Below, piece by piece: positions 47,011 through 58,134 of a stretch of 64,000 nt of DNA; the first letter of the stretch is position 1; each line of letters opens with the position of its first letter. Source of the stretch: Symbiodinium natans (lineage: Eukaryota > Sar > Dinophyceae > Suessiales > Symbiodiniaceae); contig CAJNDS010002511.1 of NCBI GenBank assembly GCA_905221605.1, forward strand, positions 272,501 through 336,500. The letters are read 5' to 3'. Under the pieces are notes generated by a model, which was not told where the DNA came from, made no database searches, and was given only the letters and a program-made list of their open reading frames with translations. The position numbers were made by a program, and so were the translations under genes.

Positions 47011-50000
47011 AGCCCAAAAGATCTTCTTTGCCAACGCTTCTAAGCACCGTGAGCCCCCCTTGGGCTGCCATGCCGCCACTACCGCGGCCTTCCTCTGCCG
47101 CGCCTGCTGATTTTTTTGTTTTGGGGTCTGTGGGTTGAGGGCTTGAGGTGCTGTTAGTTTGTTTTTGGAAGGCTTGGGGTTGAGGTGTTCAGGGTTTGGA
47201 GGTGCTTGGAACGAGTCGGCTGTTCGGAGGGAGCGAAGTCTCCAAACGGGTTCGTGAACATTTGGCTGATTGCATGTTCCGTTCAGGCCCTTTCATACGG
47301 TTCGTGCCGACGGCCTGCCTAATTATCTGCCTGAGCTGTGTGGGGGAGTCACTCCCGTCACGTGTGGAAGAAGCGACATGAAGCGACGAGACTCAATTCT
47401 GCAGGGAGCAGATGACGGGGCTCAGTTTTGTTTTGGAGAGAGCCACTCCAAACTCCCAAACTCCCAAACCGTACCCTCGCAACCAAGAAGCGCCTGCCAG
47501 GGCCCTGAGGTCCTCAGTGTCTATGCCACAGAAAACGAGGAGGAGATTGGCATCCGCACCCTTGCAGCGTCACTCAGCCGGTGGGAGGGGGGGAGCCTCT
47601 TCGTGGAAATATGGTGGGGGAGCTGGATTCTGATCCCTTCCTTCATCGGTCCCCCGTTGGTGTGTCATGTCTTAAAGCTGAAGGGGAGCAGTATAGAGAT
47701 TTTGGATCAACCTCCCCCCCTCCTCGGATTTGTGATCAAAAGCACCCGGAGCTCCCGACCGCGACGCCCCACTGCTCTGTGAGGTTGGGGAGTATGCCTC
47801 GGCCCTACACCGCGCGTTTTTCTCATGGTGTTCCGATGTTGCAAAAATCGTTGCAGTCGCAGGCCATCTTGGCGGAAATGCTGATGCGCTTTTCTGTGTT
47901 GAGTTTAGGACGTTTAGGATTGGAGTTGACGTGAAATGTTGGTGGGTCCTCCTCCTGAGGGTTCAGGGTTGCAGGCTCCTTCTCACGAAAGTTGCTCGAG
48001 CCTCCCCAAAAGCCTTGAAGCCGCGACCAAGCCTCACGCACCCACCATTGAGGCTCTGGTTGGGATTGGGTGTTTGCAAGGAAAGCCCGATGAAAAAAGG
48101 CCAAAGCCGACCGCATCGGCGCTCAGGTGGAGAAGGGGACGAGCTACGGGAGGAAGCCGGGGATCCCGGAGCTCGGGCTGCAGGGATGTTTTTGGGATGG
48201 TTTCTGGGGGCTTTTGAGGCTCCACAGAGTTCCCGGCGTTCCGCCGGGTTTTCTGGGGTTGAAGGTTTAGGGATTTCGGGTTTGGGGTTTTGGGGGGCGG
48301 GATCTTGGGCTTAGGCTAAGTCTAGGTGATGCGTGCGTGTGGGTGCGCCGGAGGTGCTACCAGAAGACGCAGCTCAGACCAGAGGACTGTCCACGGGGGC
48401 GAGGGTCCGCGTCAAGAACGCTAAGCTGCCCAGAGCCCTCCAAAAACCCTCGAACTGCCTCTAAGCAAGTTAAAACCCCTCAGCCCCTTCCAAGCCCCAA
48501 CCCCCAAACCGGGGTGTGGATCCAACGAATTGAAAGGGACCGAACAAATCAAGTTCGATCAACAACAATGTAAAAGGCGATCAACTCCCCCCTATACTAA
48601 CAGTCCGTAACAGGGATGCTAGTACCCCCTATGATAATCATTAAGGACTGTGAGCATAAGGGGGAACATCCCAAATCCGAATCAAGGGAAGGCCTAGCTT
48701 TTGTGGATTCTGGTTTCTGTTTTTTCTCTCAGGGTCAGGCAGCTGCTTGAAGGCACCTTCAAAGGGCCCAAGTGATTCAGCAATAGTTCCGATCAGGGTT
48801 AGGAGGGTAACGCCACTCAAGGAACTTTGCTCCCATTGAAGAATCCGGGGGTTCTATGCTACCTCGCGCAGCCCAGCACCGTGTATGCCTGAATAAGACC
48901 TTGCTAAAGATGGACGTCCTGAGCCCCCAAAGCTTGAGCCTGCTAACCCTTTTTCAACCTTTTTTTAGAAGCCTTCACTCCCTCTACCTACTTGTTTTCA
49001 ACGGGCTGAGATGGACACGCAAATCTGCAGTGATAGGCTGTGACAGAGGAGGACTCCACAAACGAGGAGTTCTGGTGCATTGTTTGGCAGCGTTGTGAGA
49101 TCCAAGTGACCCGAAGCGCCGTTGGAAACGCCAGAGGCGGAGGTGCTCTCAAGGCGGCTGCATGGTGGTAGCTCAGGAGCAAGCCGCGAAAGATCATCCA
49201 GACTGTGCTTGATGAGAGCTGCAAGGTGAAGGGAGGCTGCTCGCCGTCACACTGGGTATTCGGGTCTTCCTCTTCTTGTAGAGGAGGCCGAGGTGGCGGT
49301 TGGGTACTGACCGAGCCAACTTGCCCGCGTCCAGCAGGCTGCAGATCAAGTCTCGAATTATGTGTACAAGACACGTAAGAGGTATGTATGTGAGCTCAGA
49401 GCAAAAGCCCTCACAAGAGGACAGGAAGGGACATGTGCGCCTTTGACGAAAACGCTTCGAAGCTTGAACTCACAGGAGATGGATGTGTTCATCTTCTACT
49501 GGGAGGATCCGGACTCTGTCGAGCCCCAGCCTCGCAGGTGATTATGGAGTTTGAGAACATTGGGACAGGGGATTCAGAGGGGTGGCTGTAAATAAAAACC
49601 ATACAAGAGAAGTCAACACCTACTGGTGGACTTCTGCCACAAAGGGGGCGCGCCGGGGGTTCGACACTTCAGGGCCTTTGCCGGGCTCCAAGTCCGGCCG
49701 AAAAAACCAGAGTCCGGCGCCTCTATCCCCAAATCTCCAACCCTGTACTTCATAACCTTGAGGCCCGAATCCTAACCTTGGCACCCTGGAGCCCTCCGAG
49801 GTTCACGGGCTGGTGGTTCGGTGATGAGGTCGGGGGGACCCAGGCTGGGATCCTGGTTCGGGATCTTGGGGTTTCCGGCTGTAGCGAGGCGAGTACGTCA
49901 TAATCCATGAGCAACGGCTAGGGTTCCTACCGGAAACCCTGCGAGCCTCTGCAAGAGTCAAGAGTCGTTGCTTTTGACAGAAATCGTTGTTTCCCAGACA

Positions 50001-51284
50001 ATGGTGTCTAGCTGTCACTCACAATAAGTGGGCTTGCAATCACACTCCACATCGCGCCAACCTCCACTCCATACATTTTCCATCTCCACTGCTGGGTAGA
50101 ATGGCTCTTAAGGCTCGAAAAGGCGGGGGTTGGGAGCAGTTTCTCGATCCCCACCCTCACCCTCGGCTCATAAGCATGATTTCCATGGAGGTTGGGAACT
50201 GTGGCAAGCGCCCGCAAGTCCCATGTTTGAGATTACAAGTTGGCGGGTTTTCTGGGCCTGGGGATGATCGGAATGTTATGCAACTGCCTGGAAAGCAAGA
50301 GGATCCTGGAAGTAGGAGAAAAACGTGCACCTCTTCTTTACGGGCCTTCACAGGCAGTGGTCACTTGTCGCAAGCCTTTTGCGAACATGGAAATGTTCAG
50401 CGTGTTTGCCTCTCACAGAATATTGCAAGAGTCTGTTTGATGCTTCTGCCACCAGACGTGCTGTCACAAGTGTTCACGCACAAGTGTTCATGCCTTTTGC
50501 GAACATGCCGCAACACTGCGTTTTTGCTTCAGACTTGCTTGTCAAGAACGACAAGGCCGTTGCAAAGCTGTGACACCGACAGTCCGAAAGCCGGAACAAC
50601 AACACACCATCACACTTCTGCAAAAACCCAACGTGTCGCAACGACACCCTCGAAAATCGGCCTGTTTGGAAGCCGCCAAAACAAGCATTTCACTTCAAAA
50701 AATGGGGCGGTTTCAACGGCGGTGGGTTTATTGTCCCCAAACAGTTCGAACTTGCCCCGGGATCTTAAGCCAAAATTAGGGTTTAGGGTTGTTCCGCTTG
50801 CAATTCCGAACAGGCATCATCATAGGTCGTTAGCAATCATGGTTGCCATAAGTAAGGGAACATCTGAACTCGGACTTGAAGATGGAACGTGCCCCTGCCC
50901 CCCCCCCCCCCCCCCCATTCCCCCCCCTTCCCCTCCTCTTTCAGCGCCTTCCTGGCAGGCTTGGTCGCGCAACCCGGCAACATCGCAGAGGCCGCCGAAG
51001 ACCGGCTGGACCATACCCTGGGATGGTGAGGCAGGCCGTATAAACTCCAATAAAACCCTATTGGTCTTTGTGTGCATGACATAGGAGGCCCTCGCGGTTC
51101 GGCGTAGGAAGTGTTGCGCCGTAAGAACCGGCATGCCATATTCTCGGCCCCTATGATTCCGCTTGACCCCGAGCATGCTGTGTCGCGCAGCTGGGCATGG
51201 CAAAGCATCGACTGCACGGATTTGAAAATGTAGGTTGTGAGCCGGGACCGTCTTGATGCATCTTAGCCGTTAGCAGTCCGTCAG
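47011..51284. other. Unassigned, intron-like DNA
   Basis: Alternates G-rich TTTAGGG-like and C-rich CCCTAAA-like patches (for example G-rich 48240-48300, C-rich 48420-48520) with neutral sequence, the texture seen around the mini-exons at 53-58 kb. A 365-codon frame (49987-51084) begins at TTG, crosses a poly-C run and has no domain; not called. The 15-mer CCTTTTGCGAACATG lies at about 50375 and 50492. Possible exon text near 47515-47590 cannot be delimited. Confidence 0.4.
48586..48664. repeat. Imperfect 20-bp inverted repeat (stem-loop)
   Basis: CCCCCCTATACTAACAGTCC pairs with GGACTGTGAGCATAAGGGGG across about 38 bp of loop. Could be a small foldback/MITE-like remnant; no target duplication visible. 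Confidence 0.65.
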
Positions 51285-51374
51285 GTCCGGAACGAACTGT
51301 GCGTCTCCAGCAAGATGGAGAAGCAGAGTGAGGACTTCGGGTTTCGCGTGCACTGTGTGAACCCCATCAACCTG
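51285..51374 (+). CDS. Candidate 30-codon phase-0 exon
   Basis: Acceptor CCGTCAG|GTCC and donor AACCTG|GCAAGT (a textbook GC-type donor) bound exactly 90 nt with no stop, reading VRNELCVSSKMEKQSEDFGF and then RVHCVNPINL. A first base G after AG fits the dinoflagellate acceptor preference. A minus-strand frame is also open here, so coding strand is not certain. No family recognised. It may belong to the same gene as the mini-exons at 53.6-57.7 kb. A C-rich tract (51395-51470) follows. Confidence 0.4.
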
Positions 51375-53615
51375 GCAAGTCAAACTCGCAACCATAACCC
51401 GCCCCCCCCTCCCCCCTTCCCGCCTCCTCCCCCTTTCCCCCCCTCTCCCCACCCTGTTTCTCCCCCCCTTCTCGGCGCGAAATTGGGCGGGTACAGCTGC
51501 CAGCCTTTCTCCCTCCCTCTGCCTCCCTCCCTCCCTCGCAACCATTAACTCCAGGCAGAATGGTCTAGGGGAGAGAGTAATCGAGGGAGAGGAGGGCAAG
51601 GGAGGCAAGTGCGGAGGTGGTTGGCGGGCGAGTGGGAAGTGTAAGTACAAGGACATCAATCTCTCTTTTTTCGATGTAGCTTTGCTGGACCACGTGCGGG
51701 TACTTGCACGCTTTTCAACAGGCAGTCTGAAGCTTCGCGTCCCGTGCGGTTGACTCCCAATAGCCCCAAATCTCAACCGGTGCTTAAGGGTGCGCGGGGA
51801 TGAGTGGGGCAGTGGATATAGGCAATACAACTGATTGACATCTGGGGAAGGACAATGGCGATTGCACAGGGCTCATGGCAGTAAGTAGACGTTGGCAAGT
51901 GCATCCAGAAGCTCGAGACCAAAACATGCACCGACTCCTGTGGATTCTTCAAGTTGCGCACGTCGAAGCAGCCAGGAGAAAAAGCAAGCCTTGGCACGAA
52001 TGCAGGTCGGCGGGCATCGTCGCATTTGCCTATATGGTTCTAGCTTGTGATGCTTATTGACTTGTATTGTCTCAAGGCTGATTACGAAGGAGTTTCAGCT
52101 TCGAGCATGTGTGGCTTGAGGCTTGAGGCTGTGGGTGCGGGATGTGGGGTTCAAGAGCATGGGGGTTGCACGTCGCAGGTCAGCCTAAACTGAAACAAGG
52201 ATCCGAGGATTGCAGCTGGCGGGCTTATTTCAGGGGGAGGAATCACCTTCCCCCCCTCGCAACCCGAAAGCAATGCGAGGCCAGAAGGCAAGAGGAGGAT
52301 GCGAGACTCAATTCTGCTGGCACCCCAGGCTTCTGCTCAAGCCCTAATCCCCCTCTCTCAGCCCGCATTTCAACCCTCCCTCAGCCTCAGGAGATTCTCC
52401 ACACACCTTATCACCGCAGGCTTGACATATCTGGGTTGGTAGGCTACGAGGGTCGGATCGGTTGGGGCTACCAAGGGGCTTAAAGTTCCTTAAGAGGCGT
52501 CTTGGCATAGTGTTAGGGTTTTTTCGGGATGCGCCCTCCTCCATAAAGCTTGCTGCCAAGTCCCTGGAGACGCAGTGGGAGCAGCGAGTGGAGCAGGACC
52601 CGGGGGGCGGAAGCAATGGGGGGAAGCCGGAACTTGGTCCATGAGGGCATACTGTCAGATTCCCTTACTCTACGAGGTTGGTCAGAGTTCAGGGCCGTTT
52701 GGGACTTTAGGGGCTTCAGGGATCGTCATCGCATTGTGGGTATTGCGGCCCTTCCTGAGCTTGGAGTCGTGTGCGACAACTCTTCTCAACTCCAAGCCAT
52801 CCTCAGCCTCCAAGTCTTCACCACATCCTTAACCTGTCAAACCGCCTTGTGGCCACAAGTCGAAGGAACTCAAGCCTAAAGCCCACCAAAAGCCCGAAAC
52901 CCTGGGCACAGAACCGTAAACTCAGGAACCTGCTAGCTCCAATTGCCCATAGAACCCAGGGACTTCAACCTGGGAGCCCTGAGACCCGCAGCGTGCCTCA
53001 AAACCTACCTGGGTCTGGTGACGCACAGCATCGCACAGCCCAGGCCACCGAGAAGTGCGCCGAAGTGGAGCTTGACGCCCGGCAGGCCCCAGCTCTGGGG
53101 CTTCGAAGCTTTGGGTGTTCAGGAATTTCAGGGCTCCTGCGTCAAGAGCCCCGTCCTCGGCGTGCATGCTGGAGGTGATGGAGACGGAGACAATGCATGC
53201 AAGACGCACGGCACACCAACCACTTGATGGAGAGAATGCAATCTCGCAAACTTTTGCATCTACGCTCGCTTCCACTCGCTTTCTCGCGACTGGGGCGGTC
53301 TCGCTCGAAGCTTGTGCCGGGCGGTGCATGTTTTAAGGCTTTGTGGTCTTCAGCTACAGGGCTTAACATAAAGCATCTTTTGCTGTGCCCAAAACCCAAA
53401 ACCGTAAGCCAAAAATCTTTGAATTTCTGGATGCCCAGACCCTAAGCCCTTCGCCAAGCCTTCTGGCGGTCCCGCACCCCCTAAACCCTTCAGCTCAAGT
53501 TCTCTTGAACATTCAGAACCCTAAGGTTTAGGGTTTAGGGTTAGGGGTTCAGGGTTTGGGGTTTAGGGTTGAGGGGCCCTGAGGTCCTGAGACCCAACAC
53601 TTTGTAGCGTGGGAG
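51375..53615. other. Intron-like DNA with unplaced exon-like text
   Basis: Coiled-coil-like peptides appear at about 52545-52600 (KLAAKSLETQWEQRVEQ) and 53023-53090 (AQHRTAQATEKCAEVELDAR) on the plus strand, without clear splice borders. A TTTAGGG-like tract lies at 53523-53575. Nothing else recognised. Confidence 0.35.
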
Positions 53616-53690
53616 GCGCTGGAGATGGCCGCCGCGGTGCCGGACGACGACGTCGACGCGTGCAAAGAGGCCGAGCAGTTGTTTGTTGAG
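53616..53690 (+). CDS. Candidate 25-codon phase-0 exon (coiled-coil)
   Basis: Acceptor GGGAG|GCG and donor GTTGAG|GCGTTT enclose 75 nt reading ALEMAAAVPDDDVDACKEAE and then QLFVE, an acidic helical peptide. The putative donor is followed at once by TTTAGGGTTTAGGGTG, so the intron would start in telomere-like sequence. Confidence 0.45.
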
Positions 53691-56687
53691 GCGTTTAGGG
53701 TTTAGGGTGTGGGGTTTAGAGTGGGTTTAGTTGGGTATGTGCTGAGGGTTTTATGGAGGATGGTTGCAGGGCCTTGCGCATTTCATGAACCTTCTTCTAG
53801 GGATGTAGGGCAAGGTTCAGGTGTCGGAGGTGGGCTCTGTGAGCCCTTTGCTACTTTGGGGCCCAAACCCAAAACTCCCAAACCACCAAAACCCTAGATA
53901 CAGGCCCTGAACTCGCCAGATGCCCAACATGATAAAGCCCTCAACCCGCAGCCTTTCCCAACATCAAACTTCTAAGCCCTGAGCCTTAGAGCATTTTGGA
54001 ACCCCCAACCCGCCAACATCCCCTAAACCCGAAACGCCCTCCAAAAGCCCCGCCAAAAGCCGTCAGAGGCCCTGGCCGCGCTGTCAGCACAACAGCTGCA
54101 GCCTCGAATCGTCCCCCCCACCGGGGGCTTGGGTCTTTTTTTTTTTTCGGCTGCTTTCCAGGCTTTCCAGGGAGAGTTCTGCACGAGCAGCAAGCTGCAA
54201 GACCACACCATGGGACACAGAAGTGGCAGCTTTCAGGAAAGAAAACGCTTGGTAAGATGCCCCCCCCATCCCTCCATCCCTACATCCCTCCATCCCTCCA
54301 TCCCTCCATCCCTCCATCCCTCCATCCCTCCATCCCTCCATCCCTACATCCCTACATCCCTACATCCCTACATCCCTACATCCCTACATCCCTACATCCC
54401 TCTATCTCTAAATCCTAAGCCCTAAGCCTTAAGCCCCCCCCCGCCCCCCAAGAACCCTCAGGAGAGCGTTAGCCGAAGTGCAGCGCTTCGTCGCAGCCGA
54501 AGGTGTCGCAGCCGCGAAGGCGAGGAGCCCAGTGCAATGCAGAACAAGATGGGGCTTGGGGTGGGTTGGGGTTTCTCAAGTTTTCTTAGGGGGATGTTTG
54601 GGGAGTTTGGAGGAGGGCTAGGGCCTAGGCATAGTGCTTGATTGGTGAGCGAACGGGATAGCATGAGCTGTTCGTTTGAAGGGCAGCTATTTTCCCGATT
54701 CCTGAACTACATTTTGCGCCATGCAGGCTCCGCCGATCCTGAAGAAAGACCTGCTGGAGCGCGCGTGCCATGATGACAGCAGAGTATGCACCAGCAGCAC
54801 CCCAGCAGCTTGTTGATGAGCAGCACGTCTGTCCATGTCTGGGGTTGCGTGAAAGAACAAGAGGGAGCTTCGCCACGGCCAGTTTTCCCAGACAGTCGCA
54901 AGTCCTTGCAACCAGGGCTGCCAGGCTTTGCGGTGCCCACGAAAAAGTGGTACATCAACAGGATGCTGCGAACGATGAAGAAGACGCCCGTGCCAAATTC
55001 TGAAAGTTCCTTCAGGACCAGCGGATCTGCCCGAAGATGTGCCTGGATTTTGCGGAGGTCTTAGGATCGGATTTTGCAGAGGCCTTAGATCTGCCTGCGA
55101 ATCTTCCTTTCTGTCTGTCAGCTTTCTGTCGATGTCCCTGAGCACTCAGCAGCCTTTCCTAGACTCACTTTTTGATTTTTGATGAGCCGCACCGAAAAGG
55201 AGTAGGTGAGGGAAGATCGCCGATGTGGACAATGCCATCCAAGATGTGAATCCGACTTTCCGCCGTGGTTCATCAAAACGAGCTGGTCACTTCTCTCAAA
55301 TATGGTCCCTGTTGGCGGCGGCCCCTCCTTTTTAGGGTACCCAAAAAGGGACCATCATCTTGAGAACTGAGCAGCTCACTTCTCTCACCTAACTCAGGCA
55401 AGGCTGCTGAGTGCTCAGGAACATCGACAGTGTGCTGCCAGAGAGAAAGGCAGACGTTCAGGCAAATCTACGGCCTCTGCAAAATCCAATCCTAAGCCTA
55501 AGCCCTTCGCAAAATCCAGTCCTAAGCAGACGTTGCTGTTTTTGCCAAAGTGGCGAGGAGGCCTGTGCCGTAAAGGATTCTTGAGCATCGCGAGGCTCCC
55601 GTGCATGTGTATGACGCTCGATATTGCATCTTTCGTAATGCCATGGACTACAGCAACATCGCTGTCGAAGTAGGTGCCTTGAAAGGGACACCGACATGCG
55701 ATGCAAACTGAGTTTCTCTGTACTTCACTGCGGTTGCCCTAAGCCCTGAACTCGAACCTGGAGTGCTTCCGGATGTAAAGTTGCGATGTTTAGGCTTTGC
55801 GATTTTTCGGGGCGAGGTCTTGGGGTGTAAGAAGTTGCGAGTTTGGGGCACAGGCATTTCCTGCTCCTGCAGGAGCTGAGCAAAAGACTGCGTGGACTCC
55901 AGGCACACCGGCCTTGTCGTGCTTAGGCTTAGGGTTGAGGGTGCGCAATGTTTGGATCGGGCATTGCAACTTCGCACGGAGGCATAGCTGCGTTTTCGGA
56001 GGGAAAGAGGTTCGCGAATCTTTGTGCAGTTGTCGAGTTGCGCGATGCCGGCTTTGTATGAGATGGTGCAAGAAAGCTGAGTACAGAGGAGTTTATCAAC
56101 ATTCGAGTTGTTTGAAGCGGCCATAAGCGTAGAATCGCATCGCAGGGGCACCGAAGTAGGCACTTGCAGCTCGGTTGAAGGATGCGCCAGCTCGTTTCAA
56201 ACTCGTTTCAAGCGGGCCCTCCGTGTACCGGAGATGCAGAATCCCAACTCCACTTCCTGGCTGCCAACACCTAGAGCTTGACCCCCCCCCCCCCAAGATA
56301 TACAACCTAAACCCGCAACCCTACCTGCGACTCCAGGGCGAACTAAAGGATGCTGTGACGAAACTGAAGCCTCTCGCAACGGTCAAGGCTGGTGGAGGAG
56401 GGGAGGTTTCGGGGGTTTTGGAGGCTCGGCCCGTTGGTCTCTATTGGGTGTTAGGGGTTTTGCGGACGGAGTTTTCGGCTTTAAGAGCTTTAGGGGCTGA
56501 CGCTGCCGATTCCGGTGGCTCCCGCACACGGCACCGGCAAAAGCATCCACGATCTTTTGAAATTGGAAGGGGTTCAGCTTCCCCGAAACGTGAACCCGAT
56601 AAGCCTTGCGAGGGTCCGTGGATGCAAAAAGGCAAAAAGCCCAACACTTCCGTAAAAATGAGACTACAAGACCCTTTTGACCCGCAG
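53691..56687. other. Intron-like DNA
   Basis: Contains a possible exon at about 54462-54545 (RALAEVQRFVAAEGVAAAKA in one frame, borders unclear) and GAACTGAGCAGC-type sequence around 55200-55400 with no recognised gene. G-rich and C-rich telomere-like patches alternate (C-rich 53990-54060, G-rich 54545-54620). Confidence 0.35.
54268..54408 (+). repeat. 8-bp CATCCCTC/CATCCCTA minisatellite
   Basis: About 17 tandem octamers. The first half is mostly CATCCCTC, the second half mostly CATCCCTA, so two variants have expanded separately. Confidence 0.96.
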
Positions 56688-56772
56688 GATGAGGCTGAGG
56701 ACCGCCCGCTGCTGCAGAAGAACGAGGAAGCCCTGAGCGAGCTCGCCGCTGCCTCGACGGGGGCTCTAGGAG
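56688..56772 (+). CDS. Candidate exon (coiled-coil)
   Basis: After the acceptor CCCGCAG|GAT the frame reads DEAEDRPLLQKNEEALSELA then AASTGALG, acidic and helical, in the style of dinoflagellate coiled-coil proteins. The GT at 56773 would end the exon in phase 1, unlike its neighbours, so the 3' border may be wrong. Confidence 0.4.
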
Positions 56773-57089
56773 GTGGGTCCTAGTTTCGGATTCAAAGCGC
56801 CTAGTGTAAGGTACGATTGTAGGATGGTTTGTAGAGTTTGGGGCCACCCCAAGGAGGGTTGCGATCTCCAGAGGTCTTGGGAGTGCTGTATGGCTTTGCA
56901 CTCGAACAAAAGGAATGTGGGATGGAGGGGTTCCGGTTTCGGAAGGTGGAGATAATTCTCGCGGCATGTGTCAGCCGCGGGGGTCACTGCAAAAATGTGC
57001 TTCCTCCAAACCACGGGCCCTGGACTTTCTGTCCATGAGTCCGAAGCCCTACGTAGTGCTGAAACCCGAAGCCCGCCCTCGTTCTTGAG

Positions 57090-57152
57090 GAAGTGGCGCA
57101 GAGTCAGCAGCTGGAGGAGCGCACGGCTTTGCGAGCAAGGGCGCTTCTTCAC
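57090..57152 (+). CDS. Candidate phase-0 exon (coiled-coil)
   Basis: Acceptor TTCTTGAG|GAA. The frame reads EVAQSQQLEERTALRARALL then H, with a GT (GTCTTC) in phase 0 after 63 nt. The sequence is rich in Glu, Gln, Arg and Leu with heptad-like spacing. The 3' border is a choice among several. Confidence 0.4.
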
Positions 57153-57247
57153 GTCTTCGGGGCGCAGGGAGGGTCGACCCATGTCGACCCCAAACCCTGA
57201 AGGCCCTAAACCCTCCAAAGTCAGGAAAACCCGAAGACCCCTCGGAG

Positions 57248-57319
57248 GAGATGATGCCGGCCGTTCTGGAGAAGGTCGAGGCGGCAGAGGATGAGGTGGA
57301 GAAGGCAGCCGGCTTCAAG
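57248..57319 (+). CDS. Mini-exon 1 of coiled-coil gene (24 codons)
   Basis: 72 nt, phase 0, acceptor CTCGGAG|GAG, donor TTCAAG|GTTTTC. Encodes EMMPAVLEKVEAAEDEVEKA then AGFK, an amphipathic acidic helix. With the next two exons it gives one continuous 64-residue peptide of a type recurring in dinoflagellate coiled-coil proteins (LEKVEAAE...EVEKAA...KVSIAAAPL). The intron that follows is 76 nt. Confidence 0.6.
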
Positions 57320-57395
57320 GTTTTCTCAGGGGTGTTGGCGTTGTTAAAGGTCGGGGGGGGGAGGGAGCTGGCTTACGTGTTTCTTTCTTTGGCAG

Positions 57396-57461
57396 GTCTC
57401 CATTGCGGCTGCACCTCTGCAGATGGAGGGCAACGAAGACCTCCGGCACGTCATGCTGCAG
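57396..57461 (+). CDS. Mini-exon 2 of coiled-coil gene (22 codons)
   Basis: 66 nt, phase 0, acceptor TTCTTTGGCAG|GTC preceded by a pyrimidine run, donor CTGCAG|GCCTGC (GC type). Encodes VSIAAAPLQMEGNEDLRHVM then LQ. The intron that follows is 147 nt and begins with CCGAAACCCTACACCCTAAA, telomere-like sequence. Confidence 0.6.
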
Positions 57462-57608
57462 GCCTGCAGCCCGAAACCCTACACCCTAAAAGCTTCCAAA
57501 AATGGCAGTACTTCAAAATACAGAATAGTACAGTAGCTATCTCTAAACCTAGGAACGCCTAAACAGCTTCGTGTGTGGTGCGTACAGCGCTTTTCTCGGG
57601 ACGCTGAG

Positions 57609-57662
57609 GCCATCAAGGAGACAGAGAAGTCCGTGCGGACGGCGCAGAACTCCATTGGGGAG
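57609..57662 (+). CDS. Mini-exon 3 of coiled-coil gene (18 codons)
   Basis: 54 nt, phase 0, acceptor ACGCTGAG|GCC, donor GGGGAG|GTGTGG. Encodes AIKETEKSVRTAQNSIGE, which continues mini-exon 2 without a break in register. The expected next segment in relatives I recall (ARKFL-like) was not found downstream. Confidence 0.58.
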
Positions 57663-58038
57663 GTGTGGATTTGGCTTCCGAGGGTGGTCACCTTCAACCT
57701 CTCTCATGCCTTACCCCCTCGCACAAATTTGATGCTCTCCAGCGGTGCTTGAAGCCTGAAGACTCTGGAGCGAGCACAGCGAGCACAGCGAGCATTAGCG
57801 AGCTCACGGATGCATCGAGTGGCCGCAAGGTTTTGCTTGAGCTGGACTTGCCATAGAGACAGCACCCATCGCAACCCGCCTCCTCCCCAGCACCAGCACC
57901 TAGCAGACCTCGCAAAACGAAAAAACCCCATAACTCAGCAAAAAATGTTTTCTCTAAAATTTAAGACACCCGAAATCCACGGAATCATTTTGGACCTCGC
58001 TGGCTGCCTCCACTCCCGGGCCGCCGCACGGGGCCGCC

Positions 58039-58110
58039 ATGGATGTGGAGGCGCGGGCCCGGCTCCTCAAAGAAGAGGAAAGAGTCCCCCCCAAAACTCA
58101 GAAGCTCCGA
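58039..58110 (+). CDS. Possible exon (coiled-coil), borders unresolved
   Basis: The plus frame reads MDVEARARLLKEEERVPPKT then QKL, charged and helical, directly before a poly-C run (58115-58134). No clear splice sites; weak support. Confidence 0.25.
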
Positions 58111-58134
58111 GGCAGCCCCCCCCCCCCCCCCCCC

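Noticed and set aside
49987-51084. 365-codon plus-strand ORF
   Set aside because: It starts at TTG, crosses a poly-C run, has no domain and lies in intron-like repeat-bearing DNA; stop-free length is compatible with chance in this composition.
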